A DNA stretch of 36,759 bases from an uncultured bacterium (GTDB lineage Bacteria; Cyanobacteriota; Vampirovibrionia; Gastranaerophilales; Gastranaerophilaceae): positions 1 through 36,759 of the forward strand of contig CAMPBE010000010.1 in NCBI GenBank assembly GCA_946636615.1, in the 5' to 3' direction. Shown here one piece after another: positions 1 to 8,801 of this stretch. Numbering within the stretch: position 1 is the first letter of the stretch; each line of letters begins with the position of its first letter. Both the position numbers and the translations under genes were made by a program. The notes beneath the pieces were generated by a model. That model did no database searches and was not told where the DNA came from. It saw nothing but the letters and a program-made list of their open reading frames with translations.

Positions 1-265
1 CCTCCATCTCAAACGATACACAATCGTTCTCGCGGAGTCCTTGCCACCAGGGCTTAGTATTTAATTGTCACATGCTCCGGCGGTCTCGGTAGACGGCGTC
101 TACTCTCCCCTCCATCTCAAACGATTAACAATCGTTCTCGCGGAGTCCTTGCCACCAGGGCTTAGTATTTAATTATCACATGCTCCGGCGGTCTCGGTAG
201 ACGGCGTCTACTCTCCCCTCCATCTCAAACGATTAACAATCGTTCTCGCGGAGTCCTTGCCACCA
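1..265. repeat. 108-bp tandem repeat, 2 full copies plus a 49-bp partial copy
   Basis: Units begin at 1, 109 and 217. Copies 1 and 2 differ at three positions, and copies 2 and 3 are identical over the 49 bases that remain. After 265 the third copy decays into AT-rich sequence that still resembles the unit (a 'tcacat' remnant). By my count 56 of 108 bases in the unit are G or C, well above the neighbouring genes. Each unit carries two hairpins, in the first unit GTAGAC/GTCTAC (89-94 with 98-103) and AACGATT/AATCGTT (120-126 with 130-136). No reading frame is open through a unit. There are no unique spacers, so this is not a CRISPR. The array touches the window edge and is probably longer. The function is unknown. 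Confidence 0.9.
74..146. other. Predicted three-way-junction fold within the tandem repeat
   Basis: CTCCG at 75-79 pairs with CGGAG at 141-145, extendable by a G-T wobble at 74/146. It closes over the two inner hairpins at 89-103 and 120-136. The same arrangement recurs 108 bases later (183-187 with 249-253). The second hairpin is one pair longer in copies 2 and 3 than in the junction between earlier bases, because of the two-base change at 18-22 versus 126-130. This suggests a folded RNA or a cruciform DNA element. Which strand is transcribed is not known. Pairings were read by eye, with no energy calculation. Confidence 0.5.
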
Positions 266-312
266 AAGACTAGTGAAATAATAATCACATAGTTATATTA
301 TTATAAACCACA

Positions 313-1530
313 CTAATTGTCAATAAAAATATCTCTTTTAGCTACTTTTAAATATGAATCATATTCCTCCAATTTGGATCTAAAAATAGCTAACATTTGT
401 TCTATTTCATCTTTTAACATTTTTTCATTGTGTAAAGTTGCTCTACCGAACAAAGATGGATAATTTATATTATTCATAAAATCATCCTTAAATTTATTTA
501 TATTATTTAAATCAATCTTATCAATATATTTTGCAACCTCACACAAATCAATGTATAAATCACCTAATTGCGCTTTCGCTTTAAATATTTTTCTTGATTG
601 AATAAATTTTTCAATTTTACTAAGATGTCCTTCAAGTTTTTTATAATACTTTTGCAATTTAAGTTTCTTTTCAACAAGATTTGTCCTAAAATAACATACA
701 GTTTGTTCATAACCAGATTTTATCAAATCATTACGTTTTTCTTCGTTAATATTAAAATCAACAATAACAATATTTCCGGTATTCAAAACAATGTAATCAT
801 ATCTGTCTTTTTGTCCATAAATATCAATTACAAAAGATGTAGAAGATGCCGTCATACAGCTATACACAGCATTAGCGTAATCAATACCTGATATATCATT
901 TGTTTCATAATAGCCCTCAAGCCTAAATTCTATTATTCTGTCAGAACTATTTTTAAGCGATTGTGATAGCTTCCACATTGGCCAACTTTTTTGTAAATCG
1001 CCATCTACCAGCAGTCTATTATTATATTCAATCGGTTTCATTAACCCAGGCATACAACATGAAATTCTAACTGCAGATGCTATCTCAAAATCAGGAGTTT
1101 CATTTTTTGAAAATTCTTTACACTCAAAATTACCCAAATCAGTTGTAATAATAACCAGATCTTTTGAAATATCATTGAAAGTTACAGCTTTATTTGCACC
1201 TTTTTGATAATCCTCACCATAAAATTTCCGTTCAATTAGTTCCCTTATCCAATCAAGAAAAACCTCTCCTTTACTCAGTGCAAAAAAAGGACCAATACCA
1301 AGAGAAATATCCCTAAAGAGATTAAAATTAACTTTAGAAAATATTTGGTTAAGCTCATCTGACGTATAGCCAACAGACAACAGAGCCGCAAATATTGAGC
1401 CTACTGAAGAACCGCCCAAAACAGGTACTTCTACATTTAAATCCTCAAGAGCTTTTATAGCACCTATATAAGAAACTCCCCTTATAGCTCCACCGCCAAA
1501 TAGACAAGTATATGTTAGACTTTTATTCAT
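313..1530 (-). CDS. Patatin-like phospholipase
   Basis: A 405-aa serine lipid hydrolase of the patatin family, predicted to release fatty acids from phospholipids or other acyl lipids. The oxyanion-hole motif GGGAIRG lies at residues 12-18. The nucleophile elbow G-S-S-V-G puts the catalytic Ser at about 42. The catalytic Asp is about D176 in 'VDGD', where the family usually has DGG or DGA. The stretch from about 150 to 178 matches the patatin pattern in which a conserved Pro precedes the DG motif. There is no signal peptide, so it probably acts inside the cell. Residues 290-400 are Lys/Glu-rich and helical, beyond the core, and of unknown role. The start overlaps the end of the upstream membrane-protein gene by 8 bases, which implies translational coupling. 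The gene ends about 47 bases from the tandem repeats. Confidence 0.88.
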   Translation of the reverse strand: MNKSLTYTCLFGGGAIRGVSYIGAIKALEDLNVEVPVLGGSSVGSIFAALLSVGYTSDELNQIFSKVNFNLFRDISLGIGPFFALSKGEVFLDWIRELIERKFYGEDYQKGANKAVTFNDISKDLVIITTDLGNFECKEFSKNETPDFEIASAVRISCCMPGLMKPIEYNNRLLVDGDLQKSWPMWKLSQSLKNSSDRIIEFRLEGYYETNDISGIDYANAVYSCMTASSTSFVIDIYGQKDRYDYIVLNTGNIVIVDFNINEEKRNDLIKSGYEQTVCYFRTNLVEKKLKLQKYYKKLEGHLSKIEKFIQSRKIFKAKAQLGDLYIDLCEVAKYIDKIDLNNINKFKDDFMNNINYPSLFGRATLHNEKMLKDEIEQMLAIFRSKLEEYDSYLKVAKRDIFIDN

Positions 1531-3049
1531 GACTCTTATTATACAATAATTTAAAATTTATGTCTGTAGCAAACAGGTTATTTTTATAATAATCCATGTC
1601 ACCGGATGGTTCGGTAAATTTTCTATTAATATTTTTTATATTTTTGGATATAAAAACAGTAAAAAATTCTCCGCTATAAGCATTTATCCAATTAGTCGAC
1701 TTTAATAATTTATTATGTATAGGGTAACTTTTTTCTATTATCATAATATCAGGTTTAAAATTATTTAATAAATAATTTGGATTTGTATCAAGAAAAAATT
1801 CTTTTAACATCGGAACCATATAATCATAATAAACCTCTTCATATCTTCCATCCATATATATTTTATTTTGAGGATATAATTTATAAGCTACATAGCTTCC
1901 AAACCCGAAATTTGTTAAAATATTTCCGGATAAATTGTTTATTCTTATAAATTCAACTTCCTTAACCGGATATTTTTGAAAATTTACCGGTAAAGAATAA
2001 TCTTTTGCAAAAAAACTAATAAACACTATAGAAAAAATAGCGATATACACCGTTTTTTCTACATAATCGGGTATCTTTGCACTGTTTAAAAGTTTCATAA
2101 AATCATCATACACAAAACAACATGCACTTATTATAAATAAAGGAACAAGCTTTAAATGAATAATAGATAGATAAAGGGTAGAAAATAATAGAATAAATTT
2201 TGTTTTATCTACATTATTATATAAATATTTTATAGACAAATTTGATTTTTTAAATAATACAGTAAATTCAACTATTAATGCAAATAACATAAATGCCTTA
2301 AGCATAAGATATTTATATAAAAATAACCGTGAAAATATACCATACCACTCAACAATATAAGGTCTTGCCATAGTATTCGCCTTAAATAAGAAAATGATAT
2401 AATCAATTCCCCAAGGATTAATAAATAACATTAATGAAGAAGCTATAAATGTAAATATATATTCTTTAAACGTTTTTTTATTTAATGCTTCACCCAACGC
2501 ATACATCAATAATAAGCCGACACCGGAAGCCACACCACCATGTATATTTCCCCAAAACAAAGTAATAAACGGAATTAAAATCAATAGTTTTTTATTCCCA
2601 AGCCGAACTTTTTCCAAAATATAAATAAATATCGTAAAAAATAAAAAACTAAACAAATGGCAACGAACAGGAATGTTCAACAACGGAATAGCAGCAGCTA
2701 ATGCAAAAACATAAAATAATATATTATAAGGTTTTTCGCATTTTAATTTCACTACCTTTGAAATCATAAAGAAAATTCCAAAAATCAATAATGCCTGAAG
2801 CATTATTAGACCGTAAGGGCCAAAAAATTTTAAACACAAATAAAAAATAACACCTGCACCCCATTCATGGTCTATCCAAGTATGTACAGGAGTATAAGAA
2901 TAAAAGTCATGTGTTAAAACATGCCCACCTTCAACAACCCCCATACCTGCAATTAATCTTGCCCATAAATCAGCATCAAAATGATTTGCATTCATTGAAA
3001 ATACAAAAATTAAGCAAAACAATGCGAAATAAAAAATACACTTTTTCAT
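1523..3049 (-). CDS. Polytopic membrane protein, GT-C glycosyltransferase-like
   Basis: A 508-aa protein with an N-terminal hydrophobic segment and about ten further membrane spans up to residue 350, then a soluble C-terminal part of about 150 residues. The first loop has an acidic 'DADLW' motif (about 25-29) followed by 'DFYSYT' and 'WIDHEWG'. This arrangement is seen in large families of lipid-linked-sugar GT-C-like proteins that are mostly annotated as hypothetical. The function is inferred from fold style only; no substrate can be named. The patatin gene overlaps its 3' end by 8 bases, so the two are probably co-expressed and may both act on lipids. It has no good Shine-Dalgarno. A TATGAT box lies exactly six bases before the ATG, so its mRNA may be leaderless. 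Confidence 0.7.
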   Translation of the reverse strand: MKKCIFYFALFCLIFVFSMNANHFDADLWARLIAGMGVVEGGHVLTHDFYSYTPVHTWIDHEWGAGVIFYLCLKFFGPYGLIMLQALLIFGIFFMISKVVKLKCEKPYNILFYVFALAAAIPLLNIPVRCHLFSFLFFTIFIYILEKVRLGNKKLLILIPFITLFWGNIHGGVASGVGLLLMYALGEALNKKTFKEYIFTFIASSLMLFINPWGIDYIIFLFKANTMARPYIVEWYGIFSRLFLYKYLMLKAFMLFALIVEFTVLFKKSNLSIKYLYNNVDKTKFILLFSTLYLSIIHLKLVPLFIISACCFVYDDFMKLLNSAKIPDYVEKTVYIAIFSIVFISFFAKDYSLPVNFQKYPVKEVEFIRINNLSGNILTNFGFGSYVAYKLYPQNKIYMDGRYEEVYYDYMVPMLKEFFLDTNPNYLLNNFKPDIMIIEKSYPIHNKLLKSTNWINAYSGEFFTVFISKNIKNINRKFTEPSGDMDYYKNNLFATDINFKLLYNKSHE

Positions 3050-3055
3050 GCCTTA

Positions 3056-3085
3056 ATCATAACTTAATTGAGCAAAAAAGTACAA
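3056..3085 (-). promoter_or_regulatory. Candidate promoter of the GT-C-like gene, leaderless type
   Basis: On the minus strand a TATGAT -10 box (3056-3061) is followed by six bases and the ATG at 3049. A weak -35, TTGTAC (3080-3085), sits 18 bases upstream. Transcription would start at or next to the A of the ATG. The -35 matches TTGACA at only three positions. Confidence 0.4.
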
Positions 3086-3086
3086 T

Positions 3087-3115
3087 AAAAATCCGCCCTT
3101 TTAAGGCGGATTTTT
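3087..3115 (-). terminator. Rho-independent terminator after the HEAT-like gene
   Basis: An 11-bp perfect stem (3087-3097 with 3105-3115, core ATCCGCC/GGCGGAT) has a 7-base loop and T-rich flanks on both strands. On the minus strand it follows the small gene ending at 3132 and separates it from the membrane-protein gene. Confidence 0.85.
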
Positions 3116-3131
3116 ATTTAAACATATTTTA

Positions 3132-3413
3132 TTAAGCAGCAATGCCTTTTATTTCTCTAATAAGATATTCAGCAACCCATTCAAAATCTTTATTATTTTT
3201 AGCTGCTTTTTTCAAATATTCAACGGAAACATCACCAAGACGTATCAATGTCATAGCAACAACACCTCGTTTAATACCTCTTACTACTTGTAATTGATCA
3301 ACTAATTGAGGCACAGCTGCTGTTCCAATGCTTACTAATTCATTTTCCAATTCGTTCTTTGTTGTGTTATCTGCTGTTTCTAATTTTGTAAGTATTTCAT
3401 TGACTGTTTCCAT
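3132..3413 (-). CDS. Small HEAT-repeat-like protein
   Basis: A 93-aa soluble, helical protein. The pattern 'VSIGTAAVPQLVDQL' followed by 'RGVVAMTLIRLGD' resembles two HEAT/PBS-lyase-type repeats, which usually form protein-binding scaffolds. It has no catalytic motif, no signal peptide and no membrane segment. The start is supported by GGAG about eight bases before the ATG. A strong terminator follows it and the upstream gene is 95 bases away, so it is probably monocistronic. The partner is unknown. Confidence 0.65.
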   Translation of the reverse strand: METVNEILTKLETADNTTKNELENELVSIGTAAVPQLVDQLQVVRGIKRGVVAMTLIRLGDVSVEYLKKAAKNNKDFEWVAEYLIREIKGIAA

Positions 3414-3486
3414 AATAAAATCTCCATTTATCTAATTTATATTCTGATTATAAACTAAAAAATAGAGCTTTCTTGATTTCCTTACA

Positions 3487-3511
3487 TAATCTTTATATCT
3501 TATAAAGATTA
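3487..3511. repeat. Perfect 11-bp inverted repeat over a stop codon
   Basis: TAATCTTTATA (3487-3497), three loop bases, then TATAAAGATTA (3501-3511). The right arm includes the stop codon of the TOPRIM gene on the minus strand. There is no T-tract after it, so it is not a classical terminator. It could be an mRNA 3'-end hairpin or a protein-binding dyad. Confidence 0.6.
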
Positions 3512-4447
3512 ATAATTTAGTTCTTTTATTATTTCTTTTATTTCTTCAGATAAATCGGTACTTTCAGATATATTTTTAACAACTGCTTGTGCAAAATCAG
3601 CTTTTTTAAATTCATGCAAACCTCTATGACGGAAAAATTCTTCCAAAAATTCTACCGTCGACTTTGCCTCATCTAACCCTTCAACTGACGCTACAGAAAT
3701 ATTTTCAGTCAAATAATTTAAAGTTTTTATTATAAGAGATTTCGGTAACAAATCTTCAAATTCACCACTTTTTAAAATGTGAATTTTGTCAATCTGCCTT
3801 AATTTCGGAATTATTTGCTCCTTATTTTCCACCGCATCACGATCTAAAAGCACAAATACAGGAATTTTCAGACATTCTGCAAAACGATAAAAATATTTTA
3901 CAACCTGATTTTTTCCACCTGCTGATACAACATGTATTCCATGCTCAGAAAAATTATAATTACACATCTGCGCAAATCTTGGCAACAGGATTTCTTCAGT
4001 TATTCCTTCACATAATAAAATCTTCTTTATCGGGAACATGCCGGTATCTATATTTTCTCCGCCAATATGTTTAAGAAATTTAAGATTATCCGGTATTTCT
4101 TCAGGAAGTATTTTTATTATCCCTTCGTAATTAATAGTATTATCTAAAAGCTTGTCAGTATTCTTATCTGTTTTAAATATGGATCTTTCGTATTCTTTAA
4201 TCTTCTTATTAATCGAAAAATCAGAAGTTTTACCTGCTAGAGAGTTATTAATAATTTCTGTTGCATATTGCACTATTTTTTCATAATCCATAGAATCCAA
4301 TTCTGATTTTTTGAATTTAGGTTCTATTAAATTGGTTAATATAATTTCTTTAAAAACTCTTAAATATTTAGTTTCAGGGTCTTTAAACCTTGTTAGTCTG
4401 TCTATTGAAATAATTAATTGTTCTTTACTTAAATTTTTTATTTTCAA
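3509..4447 (-). CDS. Standalone TOPRIM-domain protein, OLD-nuclease-like
   Basis: A 312-aa protein. Residues 140-240 look like the TOPRIM metal-binding fold of OLD-family nucleases. The glutamate motif is 'LLCEG' (E147) and the aspartate pair is 'LLDRDA' (D202, D204), followed by a small helical region. OLD proteins normally carry an N-terminal ABC ATPase. Here the first 130 residues are helical and charged, with no Walker A motif. It may be a nuclease or nucleotidyl-transfer enzyme working with a separate partner, or a decayed OLD protein. The start is a TTG at 4447. A possible AAAGGA site lies rather far upstream (about 12 bases), so the start is uncertain. It diverges from the cysteine-protein gene at 4552. 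Confidence 0.65.
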   Translation of the reverse strand: MKIKNLSKEQLIISIDRLTRFKDPETKYLRVFKEIILTNLIEPKFKKSELDSMDYEKIVQYATEIINNSLAGKTSDFSINKKIKEYERSIFKTDKNTDKLLDNTINYEGIIKILPEEIPDNLKFLKHIGGENIDTGMFPIKKILLCEGITEEILLPRFAQMCNYNFSEHGIHVVSAGGKNQVVKYFYRFAECLKIPVFVLLDRDAVENKEQIIPKLRQIDKIHILKSGEFEDLLPKSLIIKTLNYLTENISVASVEGLDEAKSTVEFLEEFFRHRGLHEFKKADFAQAVVKNISESTDLSEEIKEIIKELNY

Positions 4448-4551
4448 CTTATCAAGTATTTCCTTTTGTTAAAATTGTAAAGCTAATAGTTTTAAATATA
4501 GCAAAAATTTTTGATAATCTTTTTTTATATAAATAGTAGTGGAGTTAGATC

Positions 4552-5919
4552 GTGTATTCATATAATTTAGGTAATTATCAATATAATAATTATAGCACAG
4601 CAAAATCACCTAAAGTTGTTGTGCCTAAAAACACTGATAACAAAGAATCTGTAGGGCCTTCTTTCACCTCTAATCCAATTATGTCACAGGTACCTTACAA
4701 TGCTTCATTTACTGCATCTAATCTTAGAACTCAATTATCATCTAACGATGAGGTCAATAAGTATAACGCATTAACCCAAATAGCAGATAAAGATACTCGC
4801 AAAAATTTAAATTACCTTTTAAAATCAGGTATTCTATTAAATTCTGATTCTAATGACAACTCCACAACATTAGATAATTTATACAAAATTGCCACAACAG
4901 AAAGAGCACAAGGCCTCAATAAAGAAGTTATACTGAAAGATACCGTACAAACATTAGCTCAACCTCATGTTGTTACTCAGCAATTCGGAAACATTCCAAA
5001 ACAATACGAAAAACAAGCTTTGGAACTTGCAAACGGAGACAATCCTAACGTTGAACATTCAGGAACATGCCCCGCTGCAAGTATAGAATTTAACCTCGCA
5101 CAAAAACACCCTGCAGAATTTGCAAGATTTGCACAAGGTTTAAGTTCTCCTGAAATGACTGTTAATAAAACAATTAAATTGAGTAACCTTGCAGACAATA
5201 CTCTTGATGCTATATGGTTGCTAAACGCTTTTGAAATTCCTTATGAAGCAAAAGATTTTGAAAAAGCAGAACTAAAATTCTCACCTGATAAAAATGCAAT
5301 AGTAAGAGCACATATTCAGACAATAGACAAAGATAAACAAGAAAGATCTTCAGTTGATGTTCTTATGCAATCCACATTTATGCAAGTTGGTTCTCAACAA
5401 TCATATAACTCACTTACCGACAAACGAGCAGGAAAATTTAATCAAAACGACAAAGGCTTAATAGAGTTTGAAAAAACATTTACTGAATCTGTAGTTGAAG
5501 ATAAAAATAAAGTATCAGTCACCTATCAAACAATTGACGAAAATGCAAAATTAGTAGGCTATGAAACTGATTTTAATACAATGAAAAAACAAATAACAGA
5601 TGCATTAAATATGGGTGAAAATGTTATTATCGGGTACACACAAGTCGACAACACAAATACAATTATAAACGGCCACGAAATAACAATCATTGGAGCTAAA
5701 ACTGACAAAAACGGCAAAATGACATTCATATGCCATGATACTGATGATGGAGTTTCAAAGGCTGTCGAATATTCTGAAGACTACTTATTACCCAAAATCC
5801 ATCACGCAGGCTTGCCTCAAAAGGTTGTCGAAAATGACATAAAAGTTACCGAAAATTGGGTAGAAGGATTAAAAACATACAAAGAACTAAAGAAACAAGC
5901 AATGCAAAAAGCAGCTTAA
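4552..5919 (+). CDS. Putative papain-fold (C39-like) cysteine protein
   Basis: A 455-aa protein of no firmly recognised family. The first 60 residues are Asn/Ser/Pro-rich with two 'SFT' motifs (37-39 and 52-54). A Cys motif, 'SGTCPAAS' (C173), sits at the start of a helix. About 200 residues later comes 'NGHEITIIG' (H375), then a strand and 'CHDTDDG' (D396/D398). Cys at a helix start, then Gly-His before a strand, then a downstream Asp is the order found in papain-like and C39-like peptidases. The assignment is by motif order only. It starts at GTG with GGAG nine bases upstream. It has no classical signal peptide or membrane segment. The 5'-nucleotidase gene follows 75 bases downstream on the same strand. 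Confidence 0.5.
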   Translation: MYSYNLGNYQYNNYSTAKSPKVVVPKNTDNKESVGPSFTSNPIMSQVPYNASFTASNLRTQLSSNDEVNKYNALTQIADKDTRKNLNYLLKSGILLNSDSNDNSTTLDNLYKIATTERAQGLNKEVILKDTVQTLAQPHVVTQQFGNIPKQYEKQALELANGDNPNVEHSGTCPAASIEFNLAQKHPAEFARFAQGLSSPEMTVNKTIKLSNLADNTLDAIWLLNAFEIPYEAKDFEKAELKFSPDKNAIVRAHIQTIDKDKQERSSVDVLMQSTFMQVGSQQSYNSLTDKRAGKFNQNDKGLIEFEKTFTESVVEDKNKVSVTYQTIDENAKLVGYETDFNTMKKQITDALNMGENVIIGYTQVDNTNTIINGHEITIIGAKTDKNGKMTFICHDTDDGVSKAVEYSEDYLLPKIHHAGLPQKVVENDIKVTENWVEGLKTYKELKKQAMQKAA

Positions 5920-5953
5920 TTAATCGTAATAAAAACAAATAATTAATAGCAAA

Positions 5954-5972
5954 AAACATCTTGATGATGTTT
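5954..5972 (+). other. Small hairpin between two plus-strand genes
   Basis: AAACATC (5954-5960) pairs with GATGTTT (5966-5972) around a 5-base loop. There is no T-tract. It may be a weak mRNA-processing or stability hairpin between the cysteine-protein and nucleotidase genes. Confidence 0.3.
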
Positions 5973-5994
5973 AATATAGAAAAGGTAAAAAGAT

Positions 5995-7584
5995 ATGAGT
6001 TTGTTAGTTAATGCAATTCAAAAATACGGAAGTTCGCAACCTGTTACAGCACCGCAGAAACAAACGGCAGTGAGTGCTCCAAACATTCAACAACAACCGA
6101 TAAAAGATACTTTTGAAAAATCAAAAGATGAAACCTCAGTCGGAATTTTTTATATAGCAGATTTGCACGGAAAAATGACAAATATGGAAAGAATTTGCGA
6201 AATGGCAAAGCTTTTCAATAACACAAACAATTCTGACATAAAAATTAAACTTGCTTCAGGTGATATTCTTTTGGGTTCAAGCCCAATAAAAAATAAAGTT
6301 GCAAACGAATTTTTAAATTGGGTTGGTATTGAAGCAAATGCACTCGGAAACCATGAACTTGATGCTACACCTCAGATGTTTGCAGAAACACTGAAAGATG
6401 CTAAGTATAAACTCCTTGCAATTAATGTAGAAGTAAACCCTAATAGTCCAATGGCAGGTAAAATTGAAAAATCAATGATAAAAGAAATAAACGGTGAAAA
6501 ATTTGGAATAATAGGAACAGCTCCATCTGACGCTTTAGAAAGAGTGGGAACAAGAGAATCTCTTGCAGATATAAAAGTTGATGATATTGATACAACAATT
6601 AAAAAAGTTCAAGATGAAGTGAATAACCTTAAAGCTCAGGGAATTAACAAAATCATTGTGATTTCTCACATTGGCAAAGAACCGGATAAACGCTTGGCTC
6701 AGGAAACTGAAGGAATTGACGTAATACTAGGTGCACATACTCATGCCCTTTATAAAGATATCAAAGAGGGTGAAAGCCTACTATATTCAAAAGCAGGAGA
6801 ACCGGTAATTGTCACTCAAGCAGGAAAAGACGGAGAATTTGCAGGGGTTCTTAACCTTGTGTTCAATAAAGATGGCATTGTTAAAAAAGCTCAAAATAAT
6901 ATTGGAAGAACAAGTAGTTTTATTAGAAAATTGCAATATAGAACCGCTGTAGAATCCATTATCGGCAAACCTGAAGTTGTCGGAAAAATAAAATCTGCAC
7001 CGCCAAATCCAAAAAATAGATTAATAGAAAACAACCCGCACGGAAACTTTATTGCTGACGCTATGCGCAATGAGTTAGGAACCGATGTTGCACTTTTAAA
7101 TGCTGCAAACCTCAGGGGTTACTTTATTGAAGGTGATGTTGATGTCAGAAGAATAAATGACATTACTCCATTTGAAGATAAAATGATGATTTGTGAACTT
7201 TCGGAAAAACAAATTGTAGATGCAATTAAAGTAGGTGCAAAATCATTCACAAATCCTGATAACAAACCTGGAATAATTCTTGTTTCGGGACTTGAATACA
7301 CAGTTACAGATAAAGGTCAACTACAGGAGTTATCATTTATAGATAAAAATGGTAATAAAACAAAAATAGACATTAATAACCCGAGCGAAACACATAAATT
7401 TACAGTAGCTTGTGATGATTTCTTTGCATTAGGCGGAGATAACTATTTACCTGTAAATAAAAATCCTGATTACATAAAACAAACTTTTGCCCAAGACAAA
7501 AATGTTTATACAGCAAATTATATCAAAAAACAAAAAGAACCTGTCGAAATAAAAGCAGACGACAGAATTAAAATTGTCAGTTAA
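5995..7584 (+). CDS. 5'-nucleotidase / metallophosphoesterase (UshA-type), no signal peptide
   Basis: A 529-aa two-domain enzyme predicted to hydrolyse nucleotides or related phosphate esters with two bound metals. Metallophosphoesterase motifs appear in order: D56-x-H58 in 'IADLHG', 'SGD' (88-90), 'GNHE' (118-121), H225 in 'SHIG' and 'GAHTH' (246-250). The C-terminal 5'-nucleotidase domain (about 340-510) shows 'HGNFIADAMR', 'LNAANLRG' where the family usually has a Gly-rich loop, and 'FFALGGDNY'. UshA relatives are normally exported, yet this one has no signal peptide. It begins with a 45-residue Gln/Pro/Ser-rich linker ending in 'KDTFEKS'. An AAGG site precedes the ATG. It converges on the GNAT gene with a 14-base gap. 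Confidence 0.88.
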   Translation: MSLLVNAIQKYGSSQPVTAPQKQTAVSAPNIQQQPIKDTFEKSKDETSVGIFYIADLHGKMTNMERICEMAKLFNNTNNSDIKIKLASGDILLGSSPIKNKVANEFLNWVGIEANALGNHELDATPQMFAETLKDAKYKLLAINVEVNPNSPMAGKIEKSMIKEINGEKFGIIGTAPSDALERVGTRESLADIKVDDIDTTIKKVQDEVNNLKAQGINKIIVISHIGKEPDKRLAQETEGIDVILGAHTHALYKDIKEGESLLYSKAGEPVIVTQAGKDGEFAGVLNLVFNKDGIVKKAQNNIGRTSSFIRKLQYRTAVESIIGKPEVVGKIKSAPPNPKNRLIENNPHGNFIADAMRNELGTDVALLNAANLRGYFIEGDVDVRRINDITPFEDKMMICELSEKQIVDAIKVGAKSFTNPDNKPGIILVSGLEYTVTDKGQLQELSFIDKNGNKTKIDINNPSETHKFTVACDDFFALGGDNYLPVNKNPDYIKQTFAQDKNVYTANYIKKQKEPVEIKADDRIKIVS

Positions 7585-7598
7585 ATATCTCAACATTG

Positions 7599-8723
7599 CT
7601 AACTAAAACAATTTTTAATCATTGATATAATGTTTTGTCTTTGCAGTATTGGCTGAGATCTTATTGAGCTTTGCCATTTAGCCAAATGCTCACCATATAA
7701 CTCCATTGGAACAAGCATTTCATTGCTGATAATATTACCGTTATTTTTTAAATACAACGCTTTCATCAAGTTTTCAGCAGACACAGCGCTAATATCAAAA
7801 TTTTCGCCGTTTGGCCTAATTCTGAGAGCAGCATTTACCTCTTCCGGCGTCAGACCTTGTTTCAAAAACTCATTTGTAAATTCATCTATACTTGATTTTG
7901 GCACAGTTTCTACAATATCCGGAGACCTAAAACCACATTTATAGTGAAAAGGAAAAGCATTTGGTTCGCTTTCTATTACAAGTCTCTTGTAACCTTTTTG
8001 CATCATCCGCTCTATTGTAATTTGATGTAGTCGAATCCCGATTCCAGAATACAAATCTCTTCCATTTCGACTTTCCATAAAGCCTGTATGTATTGTTTTA
8101 CTCTTATCATCAAGATGATATTTTCTTATCCCGACTCGTTCATACTCACCGGACGAATTTTTCACAAAAATCCCCCAATGCTCAACATTGCTTCCTTCTT
8201 TTAAACATTTTACATATGCATTAACAGGTTCTCTGCTTTTTTTATCAATCAAACTTGTCCTATAATAACCATCACTATTTTTGCCTTGCCTAAAGTTAAA
8301 TTTTTTAGAAAATAGCAAATCCATAGTTTTATTTTCTTCCCAAAAAGCTTCAGGCAATTTACCTGCAGATTTATAATATTGTTCAACCTCAGTTAACCTT
8401 TTATCTATACGTCGACTTATAGAATCAAGATTTATTTCCCCATCAGTGAAATTAAGTTTTGTTCCTTTAGCACTAGATGCTGCAATTTCAGTATTCATAG
8501 TTAAATTATAACTATTTCCATTAAGGTTAAGATTAAAATCCAAAATAGAAAATTCTTTTTCATGATTTGGCAATTTTAAACGCAAAGAACGAGGCCTACA
8601 TTCGCTATACTTAGCAAACAAACGCCCCAATTCATTTTTTCCGACTATCTTTTCAAGTCCTCTGCGATTTGCAATAGTAAAACCTGAATCGACTAGTCGC
8701 CTCAGCGTAAAAACATTTACCAT
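7599..8723 (-). CDS. GNAT-domain protein
   Basis: A 374-aa protein. Residues about 160-270 look like a GNAT acetyltransferase fold. The acetyl-CoA-loop-like stretch 'YSGIGIRLHQI' (225-235) is followed by a helix, 'YKRLVIESEP' as strand 5 and 'FHYKCGFR' (259-266), the usual C-terminal Tyr/Phe-Gly-Phe end of the fold. The N-terminal 150 residues and C-terminal 100 are helical and unassigned. The acceptor substrate cannot be predicted. The start is backed by a GGGGAA site nine bases upstream. Its length is well above a minimal GNAT (about 150 aa), so the flanking regions probably give specificity. Confidence 0.6.
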   Translation of the reverse strand: MVNVFTLRRLVDSGFTIANRRGLEKIVGKNELGRLFAKYSECRPRSLRLKLPNHEKEFSILDFNLNLNGNSYNLTMNTEIAASSAKGTKLNFTDGEINLDSISRRIDKRLTEVEQYYKSAGKLPEAFWEENKTMDLLFSKKFNFRQGKNSDGYYRTSLIDKKSREPVNAYVKCLKEGSNVEHWGIFVKNSSGEYERVGIRKYHLDDKSKTIHTGFMESRNGRDLYSGIGIRLHQITIERMMQKGYKRLVIESEPNAFPFHYKCGFRSPDIVETVPKSSIDEFTNEFLKQGLTPEEVNAALRIRPNGENFDISAVSAENLMKALYLKNNGNIISNEMLVPMELYGEHLAKWQSSIRSQPILQRQNIISMIKNCFS

Positions 8724-8801
8724 TTCTTAATTTCCCCTATATATTAATAAAGGAAAATTTACTTGAAAAATTGCTCTTTTTATAAATTGTGTAAACTTTT
8801 T

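Noticed and set aside
1-265. CRISPR array
   Set aside because: Units are adjacent and 108 bp long with no unique spacers, and no cas gene is present.
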